Shown here: in pieces, positions 18,587 through 27,324 of the stretch
Position numbering within the stretch: the stretch's first letter is position 1
How the letters are laid out: each line of letters starts with the position of its first letter
The notes under the pieces: model-generated
Databases searched by the model: none
What the model was told of the DNA's origin: nothing
What the model saw: the letters and a program-made list of their open reading frames with translations, nothing else
Translations under genes and position numbers: made by a program
NCBI GenBank assembly: GCA_963807775.1
Contig: CAWECY010000007.1
Span: 1 to 64,000, forward strand
From: Bog-473 sp963807775
GTDB lineage: Bacteria; Actinomycetota; Acidimicrobiia; Acidimicrobiales; RAAP-2
DNA length: 64,000 nucleotides
Direction: 5' to 3'

Positions 18587-19342
18587 ATGAGGAAGGTCGA
18601 CTACGACGAGCACCAGCACGCTGTCTACGCTGCTGGCAGGCAGATGTCGCCCGATGCGCTGGGGACCTGGATCGAGGCGTTCGCCCGCCACGTGCCGGAG
18701 ACACGGCCACTGGCCTGGCTCGACATGGGCTCGGGTATCGGCCGAATGACCCCGTCTTTAGCGATCGCTTTTGGTGGCCCCGTCTACGGCGTCGAACCGG
18801 CAGACAAGATGCGTGCTCAAGCCATCGCCCATGCCGGTCATCCCGCCGTCACGTATGCGGCTGGGTCTGCCGAGAACATCCCATTGCCAGATTCCTCGTG
18901 TGATGTAGCATTGCTGTTCTTCGTCTGGCACCACGTCATCGATAGGGATCGCGCTGCCCACGAGTTGCGCCGAGTGGTTAAGCGGGGCGGCACACTTTTT
19001 GTGCAGGCGAATTTCTCTGACAGGACGCCTGATGTCTGGTGGTTAGACGTCGTGCCCCAATGGATGACAATCCACCAAGCCCTGTACCAGTCTGAGGAAG
19101 AGGTGCAAAATGACTTCGAAAGCGCCGGATGGACGCTCGCCTCTCGTGATGAGATCACCTGGCTTCGCTCGGCGAGCCTGGCCGAGGACTTCGAAAGGCT
19201 GAGGCTGCGTCCCACCTCGCTGTTCGAACATATGAGCGAAGAGATCGTCGAGGCGGGCTTTGCCAGGATCGAGGCAGTGCTGCCGTCACTCGACAACAGG
19301 CCTCAGTTCGAGACCAGCGCTCTGCTCGTCTTGCGGTGCTAG
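18587..19342 (+). CDS. Class I SAM-dependent methyltransferase
   Basis: 251 residues, intact. Motif I WLDMGSGIGRMTPSLA, acidic loop VYGVEPADKMRAQA, AAGSAENIPLPDSSCDVALL (motif II/III) and VVKRGGTLFVQANFSD (post-motif region) identify a Methyltransf_11-type enzyme acting on a small molecule. An upstream GGAGGTGGC precedes the ATG. The last codon and stop (TGC TAG) straddle an IS630 insertion: the TA of the stop is the target dinucleotide and the G comes from the IS end, so the original TAG is regenerated and the protein is unaffected. Confidence 0.85.
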   Translation: MRKVDYDEHQHAVYAAGRQMSPDALGTWIEAFARHVPETRPLAWLDMGSGIGRMTPSLAIAFGGPVYGVEPADKMRAQAIAHAGHPAVTYAAGSAENIPLPDSSCDVALLFFVWHHVIDRDRAAHELRRVVKRGGTLFVQANFSDRTPDVWWLDVVPQWMTIHQALYQSEEEVQNDFESAGWTLASRDEITWLRSASLAEDFERLRLRPTSLFEHMSEEIVEAGFARIEAVLPSLDNRPQFETSALLVLRC

Positions 19343-20570
19343 TGTCCCGGAAGATTGAAGCGCTGTGAAAACGGGATCATGCGCCGACGTTGATGGCGGC
19401 GCAGTAGGCGGCCAGGCGTTCGAGGATCTGTTCGGCGGATTTTGTCCACACGAACGGACGCGGGTTCTCGTTCCAGGTGGAGGCCCAGTCCAAGATGTCG
19501 GCGGCCAGTTCTTTGACGTTGCGATGCGCGGAGCGCTTCAGCTTCTTGGTGGTCAGCGCGGAGAACCACCGCTCCACGAGGTTCATCCAGGACCCATACG
19601 TCGGGGTGAAGTGGAAGTGGAACCGGCGGTGACGCAGCAGCCAGCGGTGGACCTGGGGGGTCTTGTGGGTGGCGAGGTTGTCGAGGATCACGTGCACGTC
19701 GAGCTCGGCGGGGACCTCGCGGTTCACCTTGTTCAAGAAGGCGACGAAGTCGGCGCTGGTATGGGATTTGCGGATGTCGGTGATCACGGTCCCGGTGGCC
19801 ACGTCGAGGGCGGCGAAGAGGTCGCAGGTGCCGTTGCGCTCGTAGTCATGGGTGGCCCGAGCCGGCGTCGTCGGCAACATGGGCAGGGTGGGGGCGGTGC
19901 GGTTGAGCGCTTGGATCTGTGGTTTCTCGTCGAGGGCGAACACCGCGGCGGCCACCGGCGGGCTCATGTAGAGCCCCACCAGGTCGCGGATCTTCTCCAC
20001 CAGGTCCGGATCGGGCGACACCTTGAAGGAGTCCTCGCGCCAGGGTTTGAGCCCGAAGGCCCGCCAGATCTCTCGCACCGTGGTGTGGCTGATCTTGTGC
20101 CTGGCCGCCAGGGTGCGCGTCGACCAGTGCGTGGCGTCGGGCGGTGCACTCTCGAGCGTCTCGACCACGATCGCTTCGATCACGTCGTCGCCTATCGTGC
20201 GGGCCGCGCCGGGACGGGGAGCGTCGACGAGGCCGTCGAGGCGACCCTCGGCAAAGCGGTGGCGCCACTTGCCCACCGTCACCGGATTACAACCCAGCTC
20301 AGCCGCGATCTCGGCGTGGGTCGCTTGGCCCGCCGCGCAGGCCAGCACGATCTTGGATCGCAACGCCAACGCTTGAGACGACGAATGGCGGCGTGCCCAG
20401 CGCTCCAGCGTGGAGCGTTCTTCGGCACTCAGGTTGATCTCGACGGTGGGGCGTCCTCTTTTGACCATGTCGTTCCTCCGATGTTGGCGTACAACACCGG
20501 TACAACGCGGCCCAACTCAGAAAATTCCCGCTCAGCCGATATTTCTTGGCGCTTCAATCTTCCGGGACAC
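19342..20570 (-). mobile_element. IS630-family element A
   Basis: Inverted ends GTGTCCCGGAAGATTGAAGC (19342) and its complement ending at 20570, perfect over at least 22 bp, flanked by TA on both sides (19340-19341 and 20571-20572) as expected for IS630/Tc1-mariner. 1229 bp. Confidence 0.9.
19377..20468 (-). CDS. IS630-family transposase (element A)
   Basis: 363 residues. N-terminal helix-turn-helix (ATHAEIAAELGCNPVTVGKW) and a linker (HWSTRTLAARHKISHTTVRE), then the DDE core: VFALDEKPQ (Asp), VHVILDNLATHK (Asp) and YGSWMNLVERWFSAL (Glu). All three acidic residues present, so it should be active. Single copy in this window; it does not match the IS630 copies at 22303 and 33743. Confidence 0.92.
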   Translation of the reverse strand: MVKRGRPTVEINLSAEERSTLERWARRHSSSQALALRSKIVLACAAGQATHAEIAAELGCNPVTVGKWRHRFAEGRLDGLVDAPRPGAARTIGDDVIEAIVVETLESAPPDATHWSTRTLAARHKISHTTVREIWRAFGLKPWREDSFKVSPDPDLVEKIRDLVGLYMSPPVAAAVFALDEKPQIQALNRTAPTLPMLPTTPARATHDYERNGTCDLFAALDVATGTVITDIRKSHTSADFVAFLNKVNREVPAELDVHVILDNLATHKTPQVHRWLLRHRRFHFHFTPTYGSWMNLVERWFSALTTKKLKRSAHRNVKELAADILDWASTWNENPRPFVWTKSAEQILERLAAYCAAINVGA

Positions 20571-20573
20571 TAG

Positions 20574-22299
20574 GAGACTGTTGAAAAAATCTCCCGTCAA
20601 TGCTCGCGTTTTGAGCGTGGATGGTCGAGAATTGGCAGGTGCAAGGACACAGCGAATCCAACCCTGAGCTGCTCGACGCCGCGGCCCTGTGCCGACAACT
20701 CGTCCCTGAAGCAAGCGTCGAGGCGTTTTTGGCAGATCACCGCCACGATCTGTTTCCCGACGAGATGTTCGAAGACCTGTTCCCGTCAGGTCGCGGTCGA
20801 CCGTCGATCCCCGCCGATGTGGTGGCCACGGTCATGGTTCTCCAGGCCCTCGAAGGGCTCTCCGACCGTGACGCCGCTCGGGCGCTGCGCGACCGGATCA
20901 GCTGGAAGGTGGCCTGCGGGTTGGCGCTCGACGACGAGGGGTTCGACTTCTCGGTCCTCACCTATTGGCGCACCCGGCTGCGCCAGTCCGAACACCCCGA
21001 ACGGATCTTCGACGCCGTGCGTTCGGTCATCGATGCCACCGGGGTGTTGAAGGGCAAGACCAAAAGAGCCCTCGACTCGACCCTGCTCGACGACGCCGTG
21101 GCCACCCAAGACACCGTGACCCAGCTGATCGCCGCCGTCCGCCGGGTCCGTCGGCTCGTTCCCGGAGCCAAAGACGTGAGCGTTTGTGCCCACGACTACG
21201 AGTCAGGTGGCAAGCCGTTGATCGCCTGGGACGACCCCGTCGCCAAGGAGGCCCTCGTCGATGGACTGGTCAACGATGCCCTCCATCTCCTGGCCGAGTT
21301 CGAAGATGCGACCGACGAGGACGAGGCCACCTCCGCACTCGGGCTGCTGGCCCTCGTCGCCGGTCAAGACGTCGAACAACTTGACGACGGCACCTGGAAG
21401 ATCGCCCGAAAAGTGGCCCCAAACCGGGTCATTTCCACCGTGGACCCCGAGGCCCGCCACATGCACAAGTCGCGATCTGAGTATCGCGATGGCTACAAGG
21501 CCCACATCGCCATCGAACCCGAAACCGGCTTGGTGACCGCCTGCGCCCTCACCCCGGCCAATACCGCCGATGGGTCAACCGGCGTCGCGCTCTTGGCCGA
21601 CGAGCAGCCCGGACTCGAGGTTCTAGGCGATGGTGCCTATGGATCCGGTGAGACGCTGAGTGCCCTGGGCAAGGCCAAGCACCGGCGCGCCATCAAGCCC
21701 TGGCCGACGACACCGGCCGTGCCCGGTGGCTTCGAACGGGAGGACTTCGTCGTCGACGAGGGGGCACGCACCGCAACCTGTCCCCGTGGCCACACGGTCT
21801 CGATCACCGCTGGTCGCGCCGCCGTGTTCGGAATCCACTGTCGCGGATGTCCCCTCCGGGGTCGGTGCACCAAATCCAAAGACGGTCGCACCCTCCACCT
21901 GCACCCTCACGACAACGAGCTAGTGGAATCCCGACGGGCATGGCGAGAGGGCGACTTCGCCGAGGACTATCGACGATGGCGTCCGATGGTGGAACGATCG
22001 ATCGCATGGCTGGTGGCCGACAACCATCGGCGAGTCAGATTCCGAGGTGTGAAGAGAAACCAGCTTGGTCTCTCGCTGCGCATCGCCGCCATCAACCTCA
22101 GACGGTTGGTCAACCTCGGTCTGGACCACGACGGTGAGTGGATCCTCAAGATGTAGGAGTTCGAGGAACATTTGTGCGACCCATGCGGCCCGAAGAACGC
22201 GCGTCTCCGAGGCCCATCGTCGATTCATCCACCCCCAGCCCAGAAGCTCACGGCACCCGTGCTCCTGAACTCGGAGAATGCCGTTTGTTCAACAGTCTC
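20574..22299 (+). mobile_element. IS1182-family element, copy 1
   Basis: Ends GAGACTGTTGAA and TTCAACAGTCTC, flanked by CTAG on both sides (20570-20573 and 22300-22303). 1726 bp, same length as copy 2 at 34957-36682. It sits exactly between two IS630 elements. Confidence 0.9.
20621..22156 (+). CDS. IS1182-family transposase (copy 1)
   Basis: 511 residues. N-terminal DUF772-like region (LFPDEMFEDLFPSGRGRPSI, VATVMVLQALEGLSDRDAAR), then the DDE parts: KRALDSTLLDDAV, YRDGYKAHIAIEPETGLVTA with LEVLGDGAYGSGET, a CxxC-type insertion (CRGCPLRGRCTKSKDG) and RWRPMVERSIAWLV (Glu) typical of the C-terminal Tnp_1 part. Protein identical to the copy at 35004. Start ATG at 20621 gives MVENWQVQGHSE; a short lead from the left end to the start is normal. 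Confidence 0.92.
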   Translation: MVENWQVQGHSESNPELLDAAALCRQLVPEASVEAFLADHRHDLFPDEMFEDLFPSGRGRPSIPADVVATVMVLQALEGLSDRDAARALRDRISWKVACGLALDDEGFDFSVLTYWRTRLRQSEHPERIFDAVRSVIDATGVLKGKTKRALDSTLLDDAVATQDTVTQLIAAVRRVRRLVPGAKDVSVCAHDYESGGKPLIAWDDPVAKEALVDGLVNDALHLLAEFEDATDEDEATSALGLLALVAGQDVEQLDDGTWKIARKVAPNRVISTVDPEARHMHKSRSEYRDGYKAHIAIEPETGLVTACALTPANTADGSTGVALLADEQPGLEVLGDGAYGSGETLSALGKAKHRRAIKPWPTTPAVPGGFEREDFVVDEGARTATCPRGHTVSITAGRAAVFGIHCRGCPLRGRCTKSKDGRTLHLHPHDNELVESRRAWREGDFAEDYRRWRPMVERSIAWLVADNHRRVRFRGVKRNQLGLSLRIAAINLRRLVNLGLDHDGEWILKM

Positions 22300-22302
22300 C
22301 TA

Positions 22303-23513
22303 GTGCCGCGTCAGGCAACGTTTGCGCGCTTTACCAGTTCACGTAACGTTTTGTCGTGAGCGTTGCGGTTGCGCCAAATGATGTAGCGACGGATCATCGA
22401 GTTCTGCTCCTCGTGTGAGCGGTGGTCGGTGCCGTCGAGGGTGAAGTAACGCAGCGCCTGGAACTGGGCCTCGATCCGGTTCATCCAGCTGGCGTTGGTT
22501 GGCACATACGCCAGTTCGACGTTGTTGGCTTCGGCCCAGTCGCCCACGCGCGAATCGACCTTGGTCGAGAGATGCGGACTGAAGTTGTCCATGACGATGG
22601 CGATGCGGACGTTCGGTGGGTACAAGGTGCGCAGGTAGCGGCAGAACTCGAGGAACGTCGTCCGGTCCTTCTTCAACTTGACGTGGCCGTAGATCTTGTC
22701 CTGGTTCAGGTCGTAGGCGGCCATCAGATGACGGACCCCGTTCTTGCGGGTGTAGGTGGCCCGGCGGCGCCGGCGTCGTGGTTCTTCGCACCCTTCGCCT
22801 TTAACGATTCTCGGCGCCCACTGCTTGCCCGGCCGGGGCAAGAGGTTGAGCGGGCCGAACTCGTCCATGCAGATGACGACGCCGGGGTCGCCCTTCTTCG
22901 GTTTTGCCTTGCCATCGGCAATTTCATAGAGCTCGAGCACCCGGTTCTTCTTGGCCTCGAAGTCGGGGTCATTGGACTGTTTGTAGGTCTTGATCACTTG
23001 AAAGGAGACACCCTCCTCGCGGAGGAGCACGCGCAGACCCTCGTGGCTGATGTCGTCGACCACCCCCTCGGCGACGAGGAACTCGGCCAGCTTGGACAAG
23101 CTCCAGGTGGAAAAGGGCAGGTCGTGGTCGACCGGTCGTGACAAGGCGATCTTTTTGATCTCCCGGCGCTCGGGCAGGGTGAATTTCGGTGGTCGGCCGC
23201 CCGAGTACTTGGCGGCCAACGAATCGAACCCGTCGGCGTTGAAGTTGTGGATGACCTCTCTGACCCGGTCTTCTGAGGTGAAGGCGATCTTGGCGATGGC
23301 CGGGACGTCCATCCTCTGGGCCGACCAGAGCACGATCTGGGCTCTTCGCCATCGCACCACCGAGCCCGAGCCCCGGCGCACGATCGAGAGGAGCTTTCGT
23401 CCCTCTTCGTTGGTGATGTCCCGCACTGCCACGCGTTCTGCCATGGCACCACTTTGCGCGACCCGAAGATCAAAGTGGTGGACGCGCCCCACCAACGTTG
23501 CCGGTCACGGCAC
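22303..23513 (-). mobile_element. IS630-family element B, copy 1
   Basis: Ends GTGCCGCGTCAGGCAACGTT and, on the other side, GTGCCGTGACCGGCAACGTT in complement; TA at 22301-22302 and 23514-23515. 1211 bp, the same length as the inverted copy at 33743-34953; three synonymous base changes near 22914-22920 separate them. Confidence 0.9.
22311..23444 (-). CDS. IS630-family transposase (element B, copy 1)
   Basis: I choose the ATG at 23444 (MAERVAVRDITNEEGRKLLS), giving 377 residues; the longer frame begins in the terminal repeat. HTH region (MDVPAIAKIAFTSEDRVREV, FSTWSLSKLAEFLVAEGVVD) then VICMDEFGPLN (Asp), IAIVMDNFSPHLS (Asp) and NASWMNRIEAQFQAL (Glu). DDE triad complete. Confidence 0.9.
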   Translation of the reverse strand: MAERVAVRDITNEEGRKLLSIVRRGSGSVVRWRRAQIVLWSAQRMDVPAIAKIAFTSEDRVREVIHNFNADGFDSLAAKYSGGRPPKFTLPERREIKKIALSRPVDHDLPFSTWSLSKLAEFLVAEGVVDDISHEGLRVLLREEGVSFQVIKTYKQSNDPDFEAKKNRVLELYEIADGKAKPKKGDPGVVICMDEFGPLNLLPRPGKQWAPRIVKGEGCEEPRRRRRRATYTRKNGVRHLMAAYDLNQDKIYGHVKLKKDRTTFLEFCRYLRTLYPPNVRIAIVMDNFSPHLSTKVDSRVGDWAEANNVELAYVPTNASWMNRIEAQFQALRYFTLDGTDHRSHEEQNSMIRRYIIWRNRNAHDKTLRELVKRANVA

Positions 23514-23861
23514 TAGGAGCGACGCCGACGTCCCATAACAGTGGTTGGGGGCTCCATCAGGGTCACGAGTTCTCCATGTACTTCGATTTCACAACCCTCG
23601 AACAACCACGTCAGAAGCGAGTCTGACGACAAGAGCCTCAAGGCGTCTCGATTTGTGGTCGATATTGGCCTAGCAACGGCGTTGCACCGTGCCCGCTGAA
23701 TCAAATGCAACGCCGGACGCTCGGGAGCGATGTCGGGTTGTGGTTGAGGCAACCGACGATGTCTGGCGGATCGCATTGAGCTGACGCATTGGTTCGAGGT
23801 GGCAACAACGGAACTTTCGCAGGTGCTTCCTGAGACACTTCCGTGGGAAGGAGGGTCCAAC

Positions 23862-24419
23862 ATGCAGTTCCGCCGTCGAATACCACGCCAACCTGCCGGC
23901 TGGGACGGGGTTTGCCAGATCGAGGGCGAGTTCGCCGCCAAGTGCCGTGTCATCGACATCTCGATGATAGGTCTGGGAATCACGCTAGAGCACCCCTCGC
24001 CGGCCGAGCTCGCCGGACGCCACATTTCCGTCGATGTTCCAACGGTCATCGGTCACTCGTTCAGGATGCGACTCGATGGCAAAATAGCGAACGCAAAGAC
24101 GACTCGCGGCAGAGCTGTCAGGGTTGGCATCGAGTTCGATCAACCCTTCGAAGCCGGACTTGGCACCACCATTCTCGAGAGCACGATGAGCGATGACAAT
24201 CTTGGAGCACTTCTCCCGCGTCAGGAGTACTATTCAGCAATTGCCCGTGAACGGGGATATGACCACAAATCGGCACAAGACATCATACTGCTGATAACTG
24301 AGGAGATTGGCGAGCTCGCGCGGCAGAATCCTGGGCAACGGCAGCGACTTTCTCAAACCTCGAAAACCTGCGCAGCCTCATCGGGAGATGGACTGCAGAC
24401 TCGGCTCGACGTGAGCTGA
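23862..24419 (+). CDS. PilZ-domain protein with MazG-like C-terminal region, probably frameshifted
   Basis: ATG at 23862 preceded by GGGAAGGAGGG. Residues 1-100 are a PilZ domain: FRRRIPRQ (arginine c-di-GMP-binding region), CRVIDISMIGLGITL (the D/NxSxxG motif) and AVRVGIEFDQ. After MSDDNLGALLPRQ comes YYSAIARERGYDHKSAQDII and LLITEEIGELAR, the acidic EExGEL helix of MazG-like pyrophosphohydrolases. Around 24,320 the frame loses sense (GQRQRLSQ) while the +2 frame becomes protein-like (AESWATAATFSNLENLRSLI) and runs to a TGA at about 24,619 ending FYDVRNDSQH. A one-base indel would join them. Function: c-di-GMP-responsive partner, inferred. Confidence 0.55.
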   Translation: MQFRRRIPRQPAGWDGVCQIEGEFAAKCRVIDISMIGLGITLEHPSPAELAGRHISVDVPTVIGHSFRMRLDGKIANAKTTRGRAVRVGIEFDQPFEAGLGTTILESTMSDDNLGALLPRQEYYSAIARERGYDHKSAQDIILLITEEIGELARQNPGQRQRLSQTSKTCAASSGDGLQTRLDVS

Positions 24420-24621
24420 GGGTTCGGACACCCAGGTGGCCGAGGCGCGCTGAAGCAATGAAGAAGCTGGCGGAGCGCGGAAAATCTTGGAAGATCGATG
24501 ACTGGAACACCGGCGACCAACTGGCCAGGACTCTCGCTCACACGATCAGGCAATCCATCGAGGCGGCTGACCCCCTGGCCAGCGTCTTCTATGACGTGAG
24601 GAACGACTCCCAGCACTGACC

Positions 24622-24655
24622 AAGGGGTAGCCCAGAACGCCGGGACGAGGCGTGC
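24622..24655 (-). repeat. DR repeat 5
   Basis: AACGCCGGGACGAGGCGTGC, preceded by GGGGTAGCCC; reverse orientation, between the PilZ-type gene end and a convergent methyltransferase. Confidence 0.5.
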
Positions 24656-24665
24656 TCCGCGCCCG

Positions 24666-25499
24666 CTACGGCTTGCGGGCGGTGACGAGCCAGTAGGCGC
24701 CGCCCAGCACGACACCCTCGGACGTGGCGTACGGCTGCAGCGCCTCGAGGGCGGCCTCGGTACCGGCCTGCACCGCCTCAGGGTCCTTGCCCTCCACCAG
24801 CCGGCGCCCCATCTCGTCAGAGAGCATGAAGGCGACGACGTCCTCGGGGTCGCGTCCAATTCGCATCCCGTCCTTGTGCTCCGCGACGTTGACCTCCAAC
24901 CAGCCAGCGGACTCAAGCAGGCCACTGGTCCGCTGGGCGTCCGCCAGAGCGAAAGGCCCGGGGGCGCCAGGTCCGGGCAACTCGGGTATCCCCACGTGGG
25001 CCACCATCGCCATAGCCGGCACCGCGATCCACTCGTTGGCGAACATCTCCTGCCAGCACACGAAGCACAGGCGGCCACCCGGACGGGTTGCCCTTGCGAG
25101 GTTGGCGAAAGCGACCTCCGGGTCGTCAAAGAACATGACGCCGAAGCGGCTCACGACCATGTCGAATAGTTGGTCGAAGGAGGCGGTCTGGGCGTCGCAC
25201 TGGACGAAGTCGACGTCGAGCCCTTGTTCTTCGGCCCGACGCCGTGCCACCCCCAGCATGGGCGCCGATAAATCGAGGCCGGTCACCCGCCCGCCGGGGC
25301 CTACGGCTCGGGCCGCCTCCAGGCTGATGGCACCGTTGCCGCACCCCACGTCCAGGACCCGCTCACCACTCTTGAGCACAGCGGACGCCAGCAGCTGACG
25401 GCCGAAAGGGGCGAGCATGGTGTCGAAGCGTTCGGCCTCTCTCACCCAGACATCGGCTGGGCGTCCGTTCCAGTAATCGACCATGTTGGCGTTCGTCAT
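24666..25499 (-). CDS. Class I SAM-dependent methyltransferase
   Basis: 277 residues from the ATG at 25499, chosen because AAAGGAGGCC lies directly upstream. Motif I RVLDVGCGNGAISLEAA, VTGLDLSAPML, DFVQCDAQTASFDQLF, DMVVSRFGVMFFDD and LARATRPGGRLCFVCWQEMF are all clear, in the pattern of UbiE/COQ5-type enzymes. Substrate unknown. Intact, isolated, convergent with the PilZ-type gene. Confidence 0.88.
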   Translation of the reverse strand: MTNANMVDYWNGRPADVWVREAERFDTMLAPFGRQLLASAVLKSGERVLDVGCGNGAISLEAARAVGPGGRVTGLDLSAPMLGVARRRAEEQGLDVDFVQCDAQTASFDQLFDMVVSRFGVMFFDDPEVAFANLARATRPGGRLCFVCWQEMFANEWIAVPAMAMVAHVGIPELPGPGAPGPFALADAQRTSGLLESAGWLEVNVAEHKDGMRIGRDPEDVVAFMLSDEMGRRLVEGKDPEAVQAGTEAALEALQPYATSEGVVLGGAYWLVTARKP

Positions 25500-25564
25500 G
25501 GCCTCCTTTCTAGCGTTGGCGTGCCTCCGGCGCGCCAAATGCCAACATCTGCTGTCTCAGGAAA

Positions 25565-25582
25565 CCGCCGGGCTGGGGTGCC
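25565..25582 (-). repeat. DR repeat 6
   Basis: CCGCCGGGCTGGGGTGCC, same string as at 15797 and (other strand) 36848; upstream of the methyltransferase start. Confidence 0.6.
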
Positions 25583-25713
25583 TCGCTGCTGGGACGGGGT
25601 GTCACCGAGCATCGCACTTTCGGGCTAAGGGCGCGCAGCGGCACCGATGGGTAATCCGGCTCATGTGAGGCGGTTGCTCTCCGTACGATTCGACCTCAGA
25701 CCCGGACGAAATT

Positions 25714-26258
25714 ATGCGCCGTCAACGGAACCACCTTCCCAGACGTGAATGCATCGTGGACTTGCGCTGGTTGGTCGTCGCTGTGGTCATGGCCCTCTCC
25801 CTAGTTCGCGGGGCTTGTGGAGGAGGCGGCTCCCGGCTTGCCTCGACAACTACGAGTCGGCCACCGCCGACGGGTCACCCCGTCGAATCATCTAGTCCCG
25901 CTGTCCCGCCCAACACGAAGGCCATGTGCCTCGATCAAAGGTATTGGCCCAAGCCGCGACCGCGATCGGAGCGGCGGTCGTCAGGAGAGACATCGTCGTG
26001 TGGGACCAAGCCAGTAGACGACAGCTCTATAGGGATGGGCCGTACGACTCGATAACGGTCAATCGTCCATTGGAGCGGATAATCACTGAACTCAACCACG
26101 TTGGAGTCCATGAGTTCGTTGCTAGCAGGGGCGGTGGCGAATCTCGCATGATTTCCGTCGAGCGGACTACGCCCGGCCAAATTTATGAGAAGGCGGCTCT
26201 GACTGGCCTCGAGTACTACTGGGAAAGGCTCACCAAGGTCTTCAGGCGCCACCGATAG
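25714..26258 (+). pseudogene. Membrane-anchored hypothetical protein, probably one frameshift
   Basis: The first frame gives a hydrophobic anchor DLRWLVVAVVMALSLVRGAC and a Ser/Thr/Pro linker (ASTTTSRPPPTGHPVESSSP). Near 25925 another frame takes over with KVLAQAATAIGAAVVRRDIV, ITVNRPLERIITELNHVGVH and a stop at 26258. Each half is protein-like and lacks the other part, so I read one gene with a one-base indel; two overlapping genes cannot be excluded. The Cys after the anchor is not in a good lipobox. No family recognised. Confidence 0.4.
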
Positions 26259-26327
26259 AGCACGATGGTTGGGACCGTCAACGCGTCGACCCGGTAGCTT
26301 GCATCATCCCGAAACTTGCGAACGGGG

Positions 26328-26501
26328 CTACGCCCGAAACGCTGCCTGGAATCGCAAGTAGAAGGCTGCGAACACTAGGACGATGCCTACATTCGCCAGC
26401 AGCCGGGCCCAGACGTTGTGCCTAAATATCAGGATGTCGACTCCGATCACGGTGGCCACAAGAGCGACGACGTAGATCCCGATGGCCAAGTGTCTTCCCA
26501 C
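26328..26501 (-). CDS. Small two-helix membrane protein
   Basis: 57 residues from a GTG at 26501: MGRHLAIGIYVVALVATVIG, a short basic loop with RHNVWARLL, then VGIVLVFAAFYLRFQ. Two hydrophobic segments separated by a charged turn; an in-frame TAG lies just upstream of the start. No family recognised. The Shine-Dalgarno is weak (GGAG only one base before the start), which lowers confidence. Confidence 0.45.
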   Translation of the reverse strand: MGRHLAIGIYVVALVATVIGVDILIFRHNVWARLLANVGIVLVFAAFYLRFQAAFRA

Positions 26502-26589
26502 GCTCCGAGCCTATTCCCGTAAGCGTGGTAGCCCTAGCAGGGCATTGCCCGCCGACCCGGCGGTCGGGGGCACCTGCGATACTCCTGAG

Positions 26590-27261
26590 GTGCTGGTCCA
26601 GATATACGGCATCACGACCCCAGAGGACGCCGAAATGGTCAACGCCCTGGCCCCTGACAACGTCGGCGTCGTCTTAGATGAGGGATTCCAGACGTGGGAC
26701 GGTGTCGATGGAGCGACCGCGCAGCTGATCGTTTCAGAACTGACCGATGTGACGGTCGTGGCTCTCTCACTCGCGGTCGAGCGTGAGCGGATCCTTCGGA
26801 CATTGGAGGTCGTGTCCCCGAGTGTGCTCCACTTGGTGCGAGCCGCAGAGCAGATGCTACCCGAGCTGCTCGCTGCCCTCAGGGACGAGCTGGACCCCAT
26901 CAAACTCATGCTCACGGTGCCTGTCCTGAATGAGACATCCGTCATTCAGGCGCAGAGCCTTTCCACGGCGACGGATTACCTCCTCCTCGATTCCGCTCAT
27001 CCTCAAAGCGGGCGGGTCGGCGCTACTGGGCTGGTCCACGATTGGGCACTGAGTCGCCGAATCACCGAGTCGTGCGCTGCTCTCAGTGTCCTTGCTGGGG
27101 GCCTTGGACCAGCCAACGTTAGAGAAGCCATCGAGGCCGTCCGGCCGTTTGGCGTTGACACTGAGACTAAGACCAGTCGGGACGATGACCGTCGACGGAA
27201 GGATCCTGAGAAGGTGCGGCTTTTTATTGAGCGGGCTCGCACGGCAGACCTGAGTACCTAA
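26590..27261 (+). CDS. TrpF-like (phosphoribosylanthranilate isomerase fold) protein
   Basis: Chosen start GTG 26590 (VLVQIYGITTPEDAEMVNAL), 223 residues. The (beta/alpha)8 landmarks of TrpF are in order: QIYGITTPEDA (normally KICGxT..EDA), GVVLDEG, VVALSL, VHLVRA, DYLLLDSAHP (catalytic-Asp strand), VGATGLVHDW, SVLAGGLGPANVREAI and RPFGVDTETKTS. The catalytic Cys of TrpF is replaced by Tyr, and the final phosphate-loop motif is changed, so it is unlikely to be the tryptophan-pathway enzyme. No trp genes are nearby. Probably a related sugar-phosphate or unknown activity. Confidence 0.65.
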   Translation: MLVQIYGITTPEDAEMVNALAPDNVGVVLDEGFQTWDGVDGATAQLIVSELTDVTVVALSLAVERERILRTLEVVSPSVLHLVRAAEQMLPELLAALRDELDPIKLMLTVPVLNETSVIQAQSLSTATDYLLLDSAHPQSGRVGATGLVHDWALSRRITESCAALSVLAGGLGPANVREAIEAVRPFGVDTETKTSRDDDRRRKDPEKVRLFIERARTADLST

Positions 27262-27289
27262 GCGCCCCACCATCCCGGCGTACTGGGAC
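27262..27289 (+). repeat. DR repeat 7
   Basis: CCATCCCGGCGTACTGGGAC, forward orientation, starting at the TrpF-like stop codon. First forward copy from the left; all clear copies left of it are reversed. Confidence 0.7.
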
Positions 27290-27324
27290 TCCCCCGTGCG
27301 CTCGCCCGGCAGCTAACTGCAGCG

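Noticed and set aside
23513..24049. 178-residue minus-strand ORF
   Set aside because: Most of it is antisense to the PilZ gene. Its last 45 codons look somewhat protein-like, but no start or family supports a gene.
26590..27261. Naming the TrpF-like gene trpF
   Set aside because: The catalytic Cys is replaced and there is no tryptophan context.
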